NCBI GenBank assembly: GCA_000827205.1
Contig: KN832560.1
Span: 1,379,244-1,443,243 of the forward strand
Length of the DNA stretch: 64,000 nucleotides
Direction: 5' to 3'
DNA from: Plicaturopsis crispa FD-325 SS-3
Taxonomy: Eukaryota > Basidiomycota > Agaricomycetes > Amylocorticiales > Amylocorticiaceae
Under the pieces are notes generated by a model that was given only the letters and a program-made list of their open reading frames with translations, did no database searches and was not told the DNA's origin. The translations under genes were made by a program, and so were the position numbers. Positions 11,776 through 22,788 of the stretch are shown piece after piece; the stretch's first letter is position 1; each line of letters opens with the position of its first letter.

Positions 11776-12604
11776 CTACGATACAAGCTGCATGAGGAAG
11801 ATGTTCGGTGCAGAGAACCCCAGGCGGATCTTTGCGTATTTGTCGTCCTTGACAAGGCCCTCGAAGTAGATTCTCTCGCGAAGCCAATCTGTGGCCGCAA
11901 TGAGAAAGCAACCAAGCAATCAAAACGAGGACGCTTACCGACGCGCTTGAAACGATTCGGCGCTGCGGATGCCGGGGCGTAGTACATATTCCATCCGCTC
12001 TGAGGATTATGCGCGGCCGTCCGCTTGACCTGCTCCTGCAGTCGCGCAGGCAGCGCATTGAACTCCTGTTCCGTCACATAGTTCTCCGTGTACCTTTGTG
12101 CGCCGTCAGTTTCGCTTACGCCACAATTTACGGGGGGACTCACTCCTTCCAGATGGTGGTGCAGACGTCGCTCATGGTGACGCCGCGCTCGTTGCGGACG
12201 ATGGTGCACCAGGGGCTGATGTCGGTAATGATGACGAGCTCGCTGACGCGCGGGAGCGTCGCGGGCTCGTCCTTTGCGACGAACGGCAGATCTCGCTCGC
12301 GCTCTTGCGGGTTGAAGCCGCCCGTCTGCCCTGCACGCCACACAAACACAATGTCAGGATTACATTCGCTCCGCGGTGGAGTGGACATACCTGTGGCGAT
12401 ATTGAATACGAGGTGGAAGTTGCCGGCGGCGTTTGCGAATACGGGGTTGAGGAGGAGCTCCGTCTTGAGCAGGTATAGGTCTGTCTGCGACAGCACGGGG
12501 CCATCTGGCGTTTATCGGTGCAATCAGCGTGTGCACCGCTACTACAACGCTAGGCGACACTCACAAGACATGCCCGCGGCCCATTTGCCTACTTGATCAG
12601 CCAT
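11776..12604 (-). CDS. DUF6699 domain protein, copy 3 (compact)
   Basis: Five exons (12604-12565, 12504-12391, 12330-12144, 12093-11939, 11888-11776) encode 202 residues, essentially the bare DUF6699 domain. Visible landmarks are SYGPVLSQTDLYLLKTELLLN near the start, FHLVFNIATG, LVIITDISPWCTIVRN, GVTMSDVCTTIW, then DWLRERIYFEGL and a conserved C-terminus ending NIFLMQLVS. Each of the four introns is 50-60 nt with clean GT-AG ends, and phases agree throughout. It carries neither of the long N-terminal extensions seen in copies 1 and 2. Function is unknown. It is the third member of a same-strand trio. Confidence 0.85.
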
Positions 12605-12974
12605 GGTTTCGGTTTTGGTGTGTCTGTGCGCTCGCGAGTATGAGGGTGGTTATGAGATTGGGGCGATCCTTGGAGTATTCCCTGTCGTATGGGCGCTGTT
12701 ATGTAGTAGCGTAAGGCGGCTTCTGCAGAATACAATGCAGATAATAGAAAGCAAAGACAAGAAACGACTGCTGTGTTCCAGAGCTGTGTTAGGGTACAAA
12801 TGCAGGATCCACGTGGCTCTACCAGCGGCAGTGATTAGATGAGATTTGTCTTGTACCGTAACGATCATCTGCTGCTGTATTTCTGCCTGCTGAAGACCTC
12901 GTGAACTTGAGTGGGCTATACAGCCGGTGCAACAGTGCCTGCATACTGAGTCTCGATATTTGTGATTGAACGCA
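12605..12974. promoter_or_regulatory. Divergent intergenic region, DUF6699-3 / CCDC124-like
   Basis: This 370-bp stretch lies between two divergent start codons and presumably carries both promoters. No gene or nameable motif is seen. Confidence 0.4.
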
Positions 12975-14059
12975 ATGCCGCCCAAGGGAGGAAACGCGAA
13001 GAAGGAGGGCGGTCGGGCCAAGAAAGCGGAAAACGAGGCGAAGAAAAAGGAATCGGCCAACGCTGAGAAGGTATGCCAAACCTTAGGATGCCCATGCGAA
13101 TCACAATTGTGACTGTAATTCGCGTACACAGGAAAAGAAAGAGGCGGAGAAATGGTCGGACGGCGCCAAGGCCGCTAAGGCGTCCAAGGAGGAGAAGGAA
13201 GAGCGCCGCAAGGCCGAGCTCGCACGAAAGGCAGAGAACGCGCGTCTGCTCGCCGAGGAGGAGGCATCTGCTCCAGCGAAGGTCAAGGCGCCGCCGAAGG
13301 CTGTCAAGAAATCCGCCAAGGACGTCAAGCCTGCGGGTCCCGGGGCCATCGCCGCTGGGGGTGGTCTCGGCGGGGTCAAGGGCAAGGACAAGGCGCCAGA
13401 CGAGCCCAAGGAGGTGGAATCGTTTTCTGCGACTGGAATCGACAATGCACTGGACTTGCTCGAGGTTGTCACGGCCAAGATGGACAAGGCCAGCGTTGGG
13501 GCGCAGGCGGCTGGAATCGAGAGGCATCCGGAGGTTCGTCTCTCGTTTTCCGACTCTATTGCACGTCTCACTTATCTGTCTCACACCCGATACAGAGGCG
13601 ATTCAAGGTATGCACGCATCGGATCCTAATAATGGCGATGGCTCACGGTGATGTGTAGGCAGCGTACGAGGCCTACCAGGAACGTGAACTTCCAATAATC
13701 AGATCAGAGGTATGCCCCGATCGTCCGCTCAATATATCACGCGGAATTGACTTTGTATGCCGTACAGCATCCCGGCCTGCGATTGCAACAATACAAAGTA
13801 TCTCGCGAAACCGTTCCCATCTAGACCGTCTTGCTCATATGTTTACTGCAGGACCTGCTTTACAAGCAATTCCAGAAATCGCCCGAGAACCCGTACGTTG
13901 TCCTACGCATGCTTATTTGATAGCCTATCTCATCCACGCCGCATGGGGAGCAGATTCAACCAAACCGTCATCTCATACGATGCTACTAAAGAAGAAAAGG
14001 TCGAGGCGCTCAAGGCGAGGCAAGCGCAGACCGCGGAGCGCTTGCGCGAGAAGAAGTAG
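12975..14059 (+). CDS. CCDC124/Lso2-like ribosome-associated protein (DUF1014)
   Basis: Seven exons (12975-13070, 13132-13533, 13596-13607, 13659-13709, 13768-13797, 13852-13892, 13954-14059) encode 245 residues. Exons 3 and 5 are only 12 and 30 nt, yet all phases agree. The N-terminus starts MPPKGGNAKK and is a long Lys/Ala/Glu-rich helix. The conserved C-terminal block includes ATGIDNALDLLE, the stretch ERHPERRFKAAYEAYQ spanning the micro-exon, HPGLRLQQYKDLLYKQF and SPENPFNQTVISYDAT. This is the CCDC124/DUF1014 family. Yeast Lso2 and human CCDC124 bind idle 80S ribosomes and help translation restart after starvation, so a similar cytosolic role is inferred. Confidence 0.9.
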
Positions 14060-14712
14060 GCGCGTTACGGACAATTAGCATGGTAATTGTGGTTGTATCT
14101 TTTGTGGCGTTTGATTATGACTGATAACTATAAGAGTGTAGGAATCTGAAACAATTAATGTACACCCTACGAGGGAATTCAATGGCGTCTGAGAACACAC
14201 TGCACAGAATACCGAGCGGCGTTGTAACAAATCCAAGGAAGCTTCAAGGACACGGTGACAGCTTGGTCAATGCATTGCCAAGCAACGGTCCAGAGTCCCT
14301 TGGATGGATGGTGTCCTCAATAACGCCCTTTTGTGCCGGACAGTGTCACGAATCGAGCGAGAGTGCTACGAAGGAGCGAGTAAATTGCCAGTGCGTGCTT
14401 GAGTTATGACAGGACACCGGGGCCCAGACTGAGATACTGATCGTGATTCATCTTGGGCGTTCCCTCAAGCTGGGTAGTCCATATCCCTTGGCATATAAGC
14501 TGATTACCTGGTACAGAGCTACTTGGCAGGGTACTCGGTGAAACGCAGTAGTGCCAGTGCTTTGTGCCGTGGGCACAGCACGCGCGCCACACGCTGCACG
14601 GTACATGCGGCTTACGTCAGCGATAGAAAAAACTATAAGTTCGACGGGTTCTGTTGATTCCTGACCCATTTCCTCCCTCGCATTTCATTCTGTTCTTTCT
14701 GACGAGCTGACC
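14060..14712. other. Intergenic region upstream of calcipressin
   Basis: About 650 bp containing the 3' flank of the CCDC124-like gene and the promoter of the calcipressin gene. A CTATAAG word at about 14632, about 80 bp before the ATG, may be a TATA element. No gene is seen. Confidence 0.35.
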
Positions 14713-15480
14713 ATGTCGGACGAATCGCTCTCGTCGTCGTCGTCTTCGCGCCGGTCGTCGTTATCGTCGTCGGCAGCGAAACGGACGAATACGCTAGCCA
14801 TAACACCCATTCCGAAGGACTTTTTCCATCCACTCATTCTCGATACTTTGCGCACACATTTCGAGTCGTTTGGACCGCTCAGTCACTGGGTGCCGCTGTC
14901 GGGCTTTGCACGCATCATCATCGTGTATTACTCGGAAGATCATGCGGAGCAGGCAAAGGTCACTAGCGATCCTCTTATCCTCGAGGAGACCCCAATCAGG
15001 TACATTCATTCTCTACCCTCTGCGTGGTGACAATTGCTCAATTGCTTTTTGAACGTTAGACCGGAAATTAAACTTCGTGTGTACCGCGCCGATCCATCAC
15101 CCACGGCCTTCAGCGACGCAGACCTGCTACGGCCCCCGCCAATCGAGAAAAACTTCCTCATTTCGCCGCCAGGCTCTCCGCCAGTAGGATGGGAACCTGT
15201 CAAAGAAGACCCTCCCAATGCGACGCCTCTTGCAGAGGATCTCATCGCCGCTCTGCAGAAGCTGCAGATGCATCACAAGCGGTCTAGTCTGGAGATTCTT
15301 ATCGATCCAGAGGACGGTGGGGGCATCGGCGTGTATGTGGAAGACTGTGGTGGCGGCGACGATGACGATATGGAGGACGGCGTTGAGCGCGATTGGGCTT
15401 ACGGCGAGACGTCCCCCGCCAGGATGCAGTGGAGGCCCCCCGCGACCGCATTGCCTCCTCCCATCGCTACGTCCGCTTGA
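14713..15480 (+). CDS. Calcipressin (RCAN family), calcineurin regulator
   Basis: Two exons (14713-14999 and 15060-15480) encode 235 residues. After a Ser-rich start comes an RRM-like fold (LRTHFESFGPLSHWVPL, FARIIIVYYS). The family signature follows near residue 128: FLISPPGSPPVGWEPV, which contains the calcineurin-binding LxxPP element. The C-terminus has an acidic stretch (GGGDDDDMEDGVE) and RMQWRPPATALPPP. Calcipressins bind the calcineurin catalytic subunit and modulate Ca2+/calmodulin phosphatase signalling in the cytosol. Length fits fungal members. The splice joins SEETPIR-type sequence to PEIKLRVYRA in frame. Pyrimidine-rich sequence follows the stop for about 1 kb. Confidence 0.93.
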
Positions 15481-16530
15481 TGCCTTTAGATTGGTGAGTT
15501 TGCATTGCTCGCACTTAAGATCTTTGGCTTGTCCTTTCCGCTACCTTGATGACAAAACTTCTCAGACCTGTACCGAACCCTCACGGGGATGCGGATACAC
15601 AGATTGCCTTTTTTACCTGATCATTCATTTGTTACAATGTCTCCGTTGCTGAACCTAAACTAACACTGTCTCGTTTTCCAGTATTTTTTGACCCGTCGAC
15701 TCGTTACGTTGCTGCTACTGTGTTATTGTGAGTGTTTCTCTTCTCCTTTCTGTCCCCGCCCCCTCGTCTTCGAAGGATGAATATATTCAGACCTGTTCTG
15801 ATCCTTGTGGAGATAAACCGAATATTGCCTTTATTTCTGACCCGTCGACGATTTCTTCTGTCTCATTTCTGCAACCCGACGTGCTGTTGTGCTAACGGTG
15901 ACGTCTTCATCCAGGTTAGGACCCTTACATACCTCGTACCATGGACATCTATATCATCATACCTCATTGTCTTCATATCTGCATTCCGGATCTTCACTTG
16001 TACCATCTGTATGTTTGCTATTGGCTTCCAGTCTTATCCATCCTCGGTTTCTTTTGCCTCGCTTGTGCCTCGCCAATGAGCTCGCTAGTCCTATCTGCGT
16101 TCAATCAGGATGCGCATTCTCGATCAGTGACGAGGCAGACACGAACACGTTCGACTGCTCGAGAACTGTCCTTGGGAAACATCGGATGCGATGGTGCAAT
16201 ACTTACAGGCAGCATCCTGTCTCTGCCGCATACCACCATCTCACCCTCCCACTGTTGCCCCCACAAGCAGATCATAAACCTCACGCGCTTGCGTTTTCGT
16301 TCGTGGGCTATCGCGTTGGAATCCGGCGGTCATCTGGCAGGTCAGCGCACCCGTTCAAGCCCGAACATGGATTCGCAAGCAGTATTACTCAGTACTTTCT
16401 GCCCTGCTTGTTCAGCCATCGCTGGCAGTGCGCCACGACCCTAGTTGTATCCCGCCGCAGCTTTGGATGGCTAGCATGTACAGTTCGTCGCAGGTGAGCG
16501 CGCGCCCTTAGATCTCGGCCTTGCCGCGAG
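15481..16530. other. Pyrimidine-rich intergenic region
   Basis: About 1.05 kb, rich in CT tracts, with overlapping open frames of up to 202 codons and no recognisable domain. The last part carries the F-box gene promoter. A small upstream exon beginning near 16469 with a GTGAGC donor after TCGCAG could extend that gene, but I cannot support it. Confidence 0.35.
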
Positions 16531-17919
16531 ATGGCTCTGACGGTACACCGCTCTCAGGCCATGAACGACGGACAAAATATGGTATTCACAGGCATCGGAC
16601 TCGAGGTCTCGCTGCTCTCGAAAGCTCTCCGCGAGCAGCCACAGTCCCCCATCTCGTTGCTCCCAGACGAGATGCTGGAGAAGATCCTGTTTTTTTCCCA
16701 GCACGGTGCAAGCGGGCGCCCGCGCGGCGAGGTGGGCGAGTACAAGCTGCCGCCGCTGTTCGTGTTCTCGCGCGTCTGCGTCCGCTGGCGGGAGGTTGTC
16801 CTGGGCTCGCCACGGTTGTGGTCAGTCATAAACATCCGCGTGTGGAGGCCCGACATCTCCATGAGCATGGGCATCGACACCACCATGGCCTTGCGCATCC
16901 TCCCCATGTACTTGGAGCGGTCGAAGGCGTGCCCGTTGGACATCAAGCTCGAGGTGTCTGATGATCCCGTCACTGGCAAGGTCATGGATTTGCTCATCGC
17001 TCATGCCAGCCGCTGGCAGACGCTATCCATCGCGTCGAGGCGATGGGACAGAACATTCGGTGTGTACGCATTCAACGCGATGTATGCGGCCTTGGCAAAG
17101 TGTAGCCACTCGGAAGTGCCGCTTCTTGAAGGTGTGCAGCTCATGGCCGACTCGGACATATGGCACATCCCAGAGGCAAGCACCGACTACCCGGAGCATG
17201 TTTTCACAGCCGGTGCCCCTCTTCTGAAGACGCTAAAAGTAAGCGGGTTTGCTATGCGGCACTGTCTGCCTCCATTCTCGTCCCTTGGTTCGCTCGAAAT
17301 CCACTCCGACATGTCATGGCGCTGGAAGCACTTTGCCCGCGCGATTTCTTCGTCTCCATTCCTTTCGACCCTGTCAGTTCGGGGAAATGTAACGGATGCG
17401 TCTTGGCCCAAGAATGATGATGCATCACTCGAGCTGCCGGGTCTTCAGACGCTGAGCCTCGGGATCTGGGACTCGCGCATCACGTACGTGTGGCGCGTGC
17501 TCTCCCTCATCTCCGCTCCCCAGCTGCACACCGTGCACCTCCACGGCCTGACGAACACCGGCGACGCGTTCATGTACTCCCCCTTCGCGGTGGCGCGGCC
17601 GCTGCACTTCCCCAGCCTGCGCACGCTGCATCTCGACACGTGCGAGCTCTCCGACAGCGAGAACACGAACCTGTTCCGTGCGCTGCCGTCCATCGTTTCG
17701 GTCATCCTCGAGGCGTCGTGGTCTGCGCCCGTGTTGTCGCTGCTAGATCCCGTTTCTCTGCCAGTGCATCGCCGCCATCCGCGGGGCATGCCGTGGCCGA
17801 AGTTGTGCAAAATAGAGATTAGGAGAGATGGGTATGATGCACGTCAGTTCCGGGGCGTGTTTCCTGACGGGCGTCTGCGCGGGAGACCGGATGTGAGTAT
17901 CGCTTATTTGACAGACTGA
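16531..17919 (+). CDS. F-box protein
   Basis: A single open exon of 462 residues. The F-box lies at about 40-95: ISLLPDEMLEKILFF, then FSRVCVRWREVVLGSPRLWS, the common layout in agaricomycete F-box families. The rest has weak leucine-rich-repeat-like periodicity (LKTLKVSGF, LGSLEIHSD, LQTLSLGIW, LHTVHLHGL, LRTLHLDTCELSD), so it is probably an LRR-type substrate receptor of an SCF ubiquitin ligase, with Skp1 as the inferred partner. The substrate is unknown. A Met at codon 11 is an alternative start. There is no intron inside the open frame. Confidence 0.85.
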   Translation: MALTVHRSQAMNDGQNMVFTGIGLEVSLLSKALREQPQSPISLLPDEMLEKILFFSQHGASGRPRGEVGEYKLPPLFVFSRVCVRWREVVLGSPRLWSVINIRVWRPDISMSMGIDTTMALRILPMYLERSKACPLDIKLEVSDDPVTGKVMDLLIAHASRWQTLSIASRRWDRTFGVYAFNAMYAALAKCSHSEVPLLEGVQLMADSDIWHIPEASTDYPEHVFTAGAPLLKTLKVSGFAMRHCLPPFSSLGSLEIHSDMSWRWKHFARAISSSPFLSTLSVRGNVTDASWPKNDDASLELPGLQTLSLGIWDSRITYVWRVLSLISAPQLHTVHLHGLTNTGDAFMYSPFAVARPLHFPSLRTLHLDTCELSDSENTNLFRALPSIVSVILEASWSAPVLSLLDPVSLPVHRRHPRGMPWPKLCKIEIRRDGYDARQFRGVFPDGRLRGRPDVSIAYLTD

Positions 17920-18571
17920 TCTACAAACTACAGGCTCGGACAGTTACTATGCTCCTCTATGGGTGACGGTGTCGATACCCGTGACCGTTTTTTCGTGTTC
18001 TCAAAATGTTGTCTGCTCTTGATTTGACACGCTCTCGTGGATACTCTGTTTCTCTTGTTGTCTTCGTTGTCTTCGTTTGGTCTACTGATAGTGCTCAGAG
18101 GTTCTGTAAAGGTGAGCACGACGTCAAGTGTTTTCTCCGTGCACTCACGATTGATGCAGGTCGATCGTGGACAGTTTTGTGGCCGTCTTTGGGACATTCG
18201 TATGTCGTGTTATTGGAGTGCTTCTTTTCGATTGAAATTGCGTACATATGCGCACTGGCCTCTTCCAAATCGTTTCGCCCCGAGTCCCGTGCTTGTGGTT
18301 TGACTGATACTTGCGGGTCAGGACTATCTTCATTTCCATCTGATCACAGTGTACTACATGGTAGTAACAATGATATTTTCAAGGGTGGGTTCGTAGAACA
18401 TACGGACGGAATATGATGCACAGCGTTTGTGTATACGCATGTCACGACGTAATGGTACTGCACGGCAACGTGAAGTGCACCCTGTGCAACTACAGTAAAC
18501 GCATTATCACTAAGATAGCCTCAGTACGTTGCTCAGATATGCAATAGGCAGTGGACTCACCGTCAGATCCG
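17920..18571. other. Convergent intergenic region
   Basis: This stretch lies between the 3' ends of the F-box gene and the BTB gene. It is T-rich on the plus strand. The 136-codon open frame at 18006-18416 has no recognisable content. Confidence 0.4.
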
Positions 18572-19614
18572 TCATGGTTCATCGGTCTTTTCAGCCACTG
18601 CAAATATTTTCGGCAAGCAAGAGAATATATCCATACGCATGGATTCGATTGTATCGGCCATGTTGTCGTCGCATATGCTGCATAGATCAAATCTTGCCAT
18701 TTCATAAATGACGTTATGAATCCTGAGCTCGCGCTGAATGTACAGAAGTTCGGGGAGAATTCCTGTTCCTCGGAGCGCCATCTCGTAGAACAGCAGTTTG
18801 AAATGAAGAGCCCCATCGAAGCATTCATCTCGTCCACAAGGGCAGATCCAAGGGAGCAGCGAATCGGTAAGGCGGATCATCGTCTCCCCCATTTTGCGTA
18901 TCCCGGCAGCGAGGACCTGAAAGTCCTGCCTTGTCAGGTCTGGATACTCGGTCCATCGCGACGAAGCCAATTCAGATAGCATGTAGAACGCGAGAGGAAG
19001 AATGCTGGGCACATTGCTCTCCCTTGCGATGCATATGACCTGGGCTGGATCGAGAGGCACGGCGCTTTTGTGACGCGGTTGAGAGAGAGCGTCCCACTCG
19101 TCCAAAGTCGAGGGCCAGTCCCGCTCTAAAACTGTTACCATCCACTCCCGAAGAGTGTCGGCCTGATACTTCGTAGCAAGTTTGAGCGGTCCGCGCAAGA
19201 TGTTCGCTGTCTCCGGATGGCGGGGCTGAACGACGGATATAGGGCTAGATGGACAAGGTTACCAATGAGCTCCAGGAGTCGTAACAGCATGATGACAACA
19301 TCTCACTGCGCATCATATATGATATGTAGAAATGCCTTCAGATCTTTCGGGTCGTCGTGCAAGATGACAAGAGGTACCCCGTCGTATTCTTCCATGACCG
19401 CTGGAGGCGTGATTGAGAACATGTCCTTGAACACCCCAGCGTGCGACGCAAGGACAGTTTTGTGGACACGGAAGTAAGTGACAACCTTTGTCTCTGACTC
19501 GGAATCCCCGCCATTGCCCGCGTGTGCAGACGCGCTGAGAACTATGCTACCGTCTTCGAAATAGAGATCTGGGTCTCTGTTTTCCTCTGCGTCGGAAGAC
19601 CGAGCACGTTTCAT
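18572..19614 (-). CDS. BTB/POZ domain protein
   Basis: Two exons (19614-19307 and 19244-18572, 62-nt intron) encode 326 residues. The BTB fold is visible early on: DPDLYFEDGSIVLSA, FRVHKTVLASHAGVFKDMF, YDGVPLVILHDDPKDLKAFL. After the splice come HPISVVQPRHPE and LKLATKYQADTLREW. This is the usual BTB plus helical extension found in large basidiomycete families. The C-terminal half has Cys pairs (WICPCGRDEC, FDLCSIC) of unclear role. BTB proteins often act as dimerising adaptors, for example to Cullin-3, but no partner can be named here. The join is phase 2 and is the only one that keeps the frame open. Confidence 0.85.
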
Positions 19615-20059
19615 CTACCAATGTATACAACCTGATTTAGCGTGTTGAGGTTGAGATGCCATGAAAATGACATGGTCACTTGCACTTACGCTTTTGTCGG
19701 GACGCGTACTCTTGGTCCGGACGCGTCTGCGCTCGCTTGTGTTGGTGTCCAGCAAACGTCCAGTTGGAAGACGAGCCTCGAGCGGTTAAACAGTTTCACC
19801 CTGCCAGGAGGAGTAGGAGAAGGCAGAGACGTATCTCGTCCTCGAGGAGGAGGAGGAGGAGGTATGGAACGGTACCTGCGCGCGGAGCGACCAGTCACGG
19901 CAAGTGCTTCGGAATTCGGATCTGGCCTACCCACTGAACTTTCAGCTTGCATTTATAGACTACTAGAGCTGTCTAGAAAAATGGATTCATCGCAGGGATA
20001 GTGCGAATGACTTCAACGATATCATCCGACATAAGATTAGCAGTGGGTCAAGACCAAAA
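19615..20059. promoter_or_regulatory. Intergenic region upstream of the BTB gene
   Basis: About 445 bp between the BTB start and the 3' end of the polysaccharide lyase gene, both on the minus strand. It contains a short (GGA)n run near 19842-19862. No gene is seen. Confidence 0.4.
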
Positions 20060-21910
20060 TCACGACGGAACAGTATGATTATTGCTGGTCATAGCAAAGT
20101 CTTTGAACCAAGTGTACTGATCCCTAGGCGTCGCATACCGCTGCTCGTGGCCGCCGAAGAACGTACTGTTACATCCAAATGTCAGAGCACGCAATGGCAA
20201 GCGAACGAAAAAGCACGTACCTGAAGAATATTCCCTGGAACCCGACGACGGGTGTGCGCGCGGCGTTGTCCAGCACAGGAAGGGCCGTAGTCACAACGCG
20301 CACGGTGACTGTCGAAGAGGGTATCGTTGCCGTCGGATTGACCACGTTCTCCACAGCTGCGCCAGTCGCGGTTGGAGCTGACGGTTCCTCCACTTGCACC
20401 AACTCGGGCCCCATGCGCTTCGCGGCGCCGGGGAGGAGCGCAGATGCCTGGGCATCCGCAGGGGGCTGTCGTCCGAGCGCAGTGGGCAGGGGCAGCAGAG
20501 GCGGACGCTCCATAGGCGAGTACTCCCGCTTCCCCTTCCCCGGTGCGCCCCACAACAGCTCCCCCAGTAGCCCATCGCCAAGCAGTCCGCCTAGCAGTCC
20601 GCCGCCGCCCGACGCGCTCGTTGGCTTCGGCACCGTTTTGGTGGTCTTTGGCGCGGCGGGCTTGAGGGCCGCGGGCGCGGGCACGTCCCGGTAGAACACG
20701 TCGGTGCGGTGGATGACGCGCTTCCCGTTCACGACGAGCGTGAAGCCGCCGTTCTGCTCGCCGGGAGCGTTCAGGATCACGGTCTGCGTAACGTGAGTCC
20801 ATGCGCCCGCGGCGAAGTTGAAAGACGCGCGGCCGATCGAGAAGCCGTAGGCGGCGTCGCAGACGGAGCCGCGGGCGGCGCAGAGTGCGGTAGTTTGCTG
20901 GTCTTTGGGGGCGTACTGAGTGCAAGCAAGTGTTAGGTCAACGGATGAGATAGATGAATATAATTTAAACCCACAAGGTAGAGTTCTCCTGCGCCGTCCT
21001 GCCTCCACATGAGGCGGGTGCTGAAACAGTCCTTGGCGCTAGATCCTCCAGAGCATCCGGTGTGTCCGCCATACATCCCAGGAAGTTTGCCGCCTTGAAC
21101 CCAGTCGTAGTCGGCCGGGAAGAAAACACTGTATTCGAGTGTAATGTTCTGAGAATCGCCTAGCGGAAGCGGCGACGCGTAGAACTCCGCGCCACCCTGC
21201 GGTTTCGTCGCCGGGTCGATCGAATTCGCAGGATAAAGCAGCTGCAGGACCGACGAGGAGTTCTCCCACTGTTGCGTAGACCCGAACGAGAAACCGGTGG
21301 AAGTAGACTCGGCCGTGAAGCCGCTTGCTGTGGCGCTTGCATTTGCGGGTATGCCTTGAACGATCGCGAGGTTCTGCTTTCCACCCGCAAAGGTGGAGAC
21401 GTTCCACGAAGCTAGGTCCGTCATCGTAGGTGGCGCGGTCCATGCTGTGCTTGAAGGTGCAGTTGGGGGCACACTGGAGGAGGTAGGATAGACCGTGATG
21501 ACGTCCGTGACGGTGAGTGGAGGGCCTGCGACGGTCACAGTGGTCGGCAGGTCGGTAACGGTTTGCGTTGCGGTGAAAATCTCAGTCTCTATCTCTGTAA
21601 GGATTGCAGGGATCAATGCGAGCGGAGGCGAAGCTAGTACGGAAGGCGCAGGTGGATCGAAGAGCACAGGGACAGCGTCGGGAACTACTGAAGGAGTAGG
21701 AAGCGAAGCGGGTGGTGAGGGAGCTGGAGGGGCGAATAGCACGGAGACAGCAGACAGAGGGATGTCAGCAAGAGTAGCAACGATAGGGACGGGGGCGTCG
21801 AAAAGCAAAGGTTCTTCGACAGAGATGTCGCCGGGAGCGCTGACCGGTGCAGAAAAGGCGCTCAAAGTGCCTAGCGTCAACGCATAGAAAAAGGAAGTCG
21901 TCAAGACCAT
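20060..21910 (-). CDS. Secreted family-14 polysaccharide lyase (PL14-like)
   Basis: Three exons (21910-20975, 20915-20221, 20165-20060) encode 578 residues with a signal peptide (MVLTTSFFYALTLGTLSAFS). A Pro/Ser/Thr-rich linker of about 150 residues leads to the catalytic domain. Its motifs are GGKLPGMYGGHTGCSGG, CFSTRLMWRQDGAGELY, GFSIGRASFNFAAGAWTHV, a VNGKRV strand and finally GIFFSTFFGGHEQRYATP. These are the hallmarks of fungal PL14-type enzymes, which cleave uronic-acid polysaccharides such as glucuronan or alginate by beta-elimination. The exact substrate is not visible. About 145 residues of low-complexity sequence (about 391-535) are inserted between two strands of the domain, just before the last conserved motif. 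Confidence 0.88.
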
Positions 21911-22788
21911 TGAAAATGGATGAGTGCAGGTAAGGGGAAGGAGGTGAAGTGCTGACCCTTCGGATTGGAGGACTTAGTACATCGGCATTGCGGTTTGACC
22001 TGAGGCCTTGAGACATGGGGAACGCGCGCGCAGTTGTTTCAATTATGACCGCTCGCATTTCGATGCTGCTAGCTGGTTACATTGATTTTCAGTATCATTC
22101 GCTGTATGTAGTGGTGAATACTCATGATGAACACTCACAGAGTATCTATAGCTGGGTCGCTCGCTACTTACTCGCCAGCATCGTTCGAACGTTTGCAGCT
22201 GCAGGGCCAGGGTCAATCCTTCACTGACCACACCAGATGTGCATCACAAACGACCCCATCTGGCCCCATTCCCAGCCCCAACTGGCAGCCAAGGCCCAAC
22301 AATTCTGATTTCTGGAGAAAACATTCATATGATAAACAGCAGGCGAGCCCCGTATGCGCCGGACGTCGCCAAGTTTTCATGTCGCGATCATCGTTTCATG
22401 CTGAGCGCTGACCGGTGGTGTGGCGGTATTTTTTTGTGCGCTCGCCGCTGCTCGTCGACGCCGTTGCGAGCTATGACAGCTTCGCCAGTCTTCAGTGGCT
22501 CGCACAAGCTTATGGTCAAGCTTCGACCTGAGAACCTCTCAAATCGATAGCATTAGCGTTTAGTCTAGAAATGTGAAGGAAAATGTGAAATGATGAAAAG
22601 ATCCCGATTCAAACGCGTCGCGGGTCGCGTTTTTCTGCCACCTATAAAACTAGAAAAAAAGGAACCGAGCGTTTCCATCTCCTTGCCTTTCACTTAGAGT
22701 CGAACCTGAAAGCACATAGACGCAGGCAAAACTCGTCTTGCTTTCCTTTCATTTTCCCCCTCATAGACTCCACGCAAGGTCGCCCCGG
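21911..22788. promoter_or_regulatory. Divergent promoter region, PL14 / desaturase
   Basis: About 880 bp between two divergent starts. It includes a dyad with arms AAACGCG (22611-22617) and CGCGTTT (22626-22632), followed by a TATA-like box. No gene is seen. Confidence 0.45.
22642..22650 (+). promoter_or_regulatory. Putative TATA box of the desaturase gene
   Basis: CTATAAAAC lies about 140 bp upstream of the desaturase start codon and just downstream of an AAACGCG/CGCGTTT dyad. Position and sequence fit a core promoter with a 5' leader of roughly 100 nt. Confidence 0.5.

Noticed and set aside
15889-16497. 202-codon plus-strand open frame before the F-box gene
   Set aside because: Low-complexity translation from a CT-rich region, with another frame open across it; no domain.
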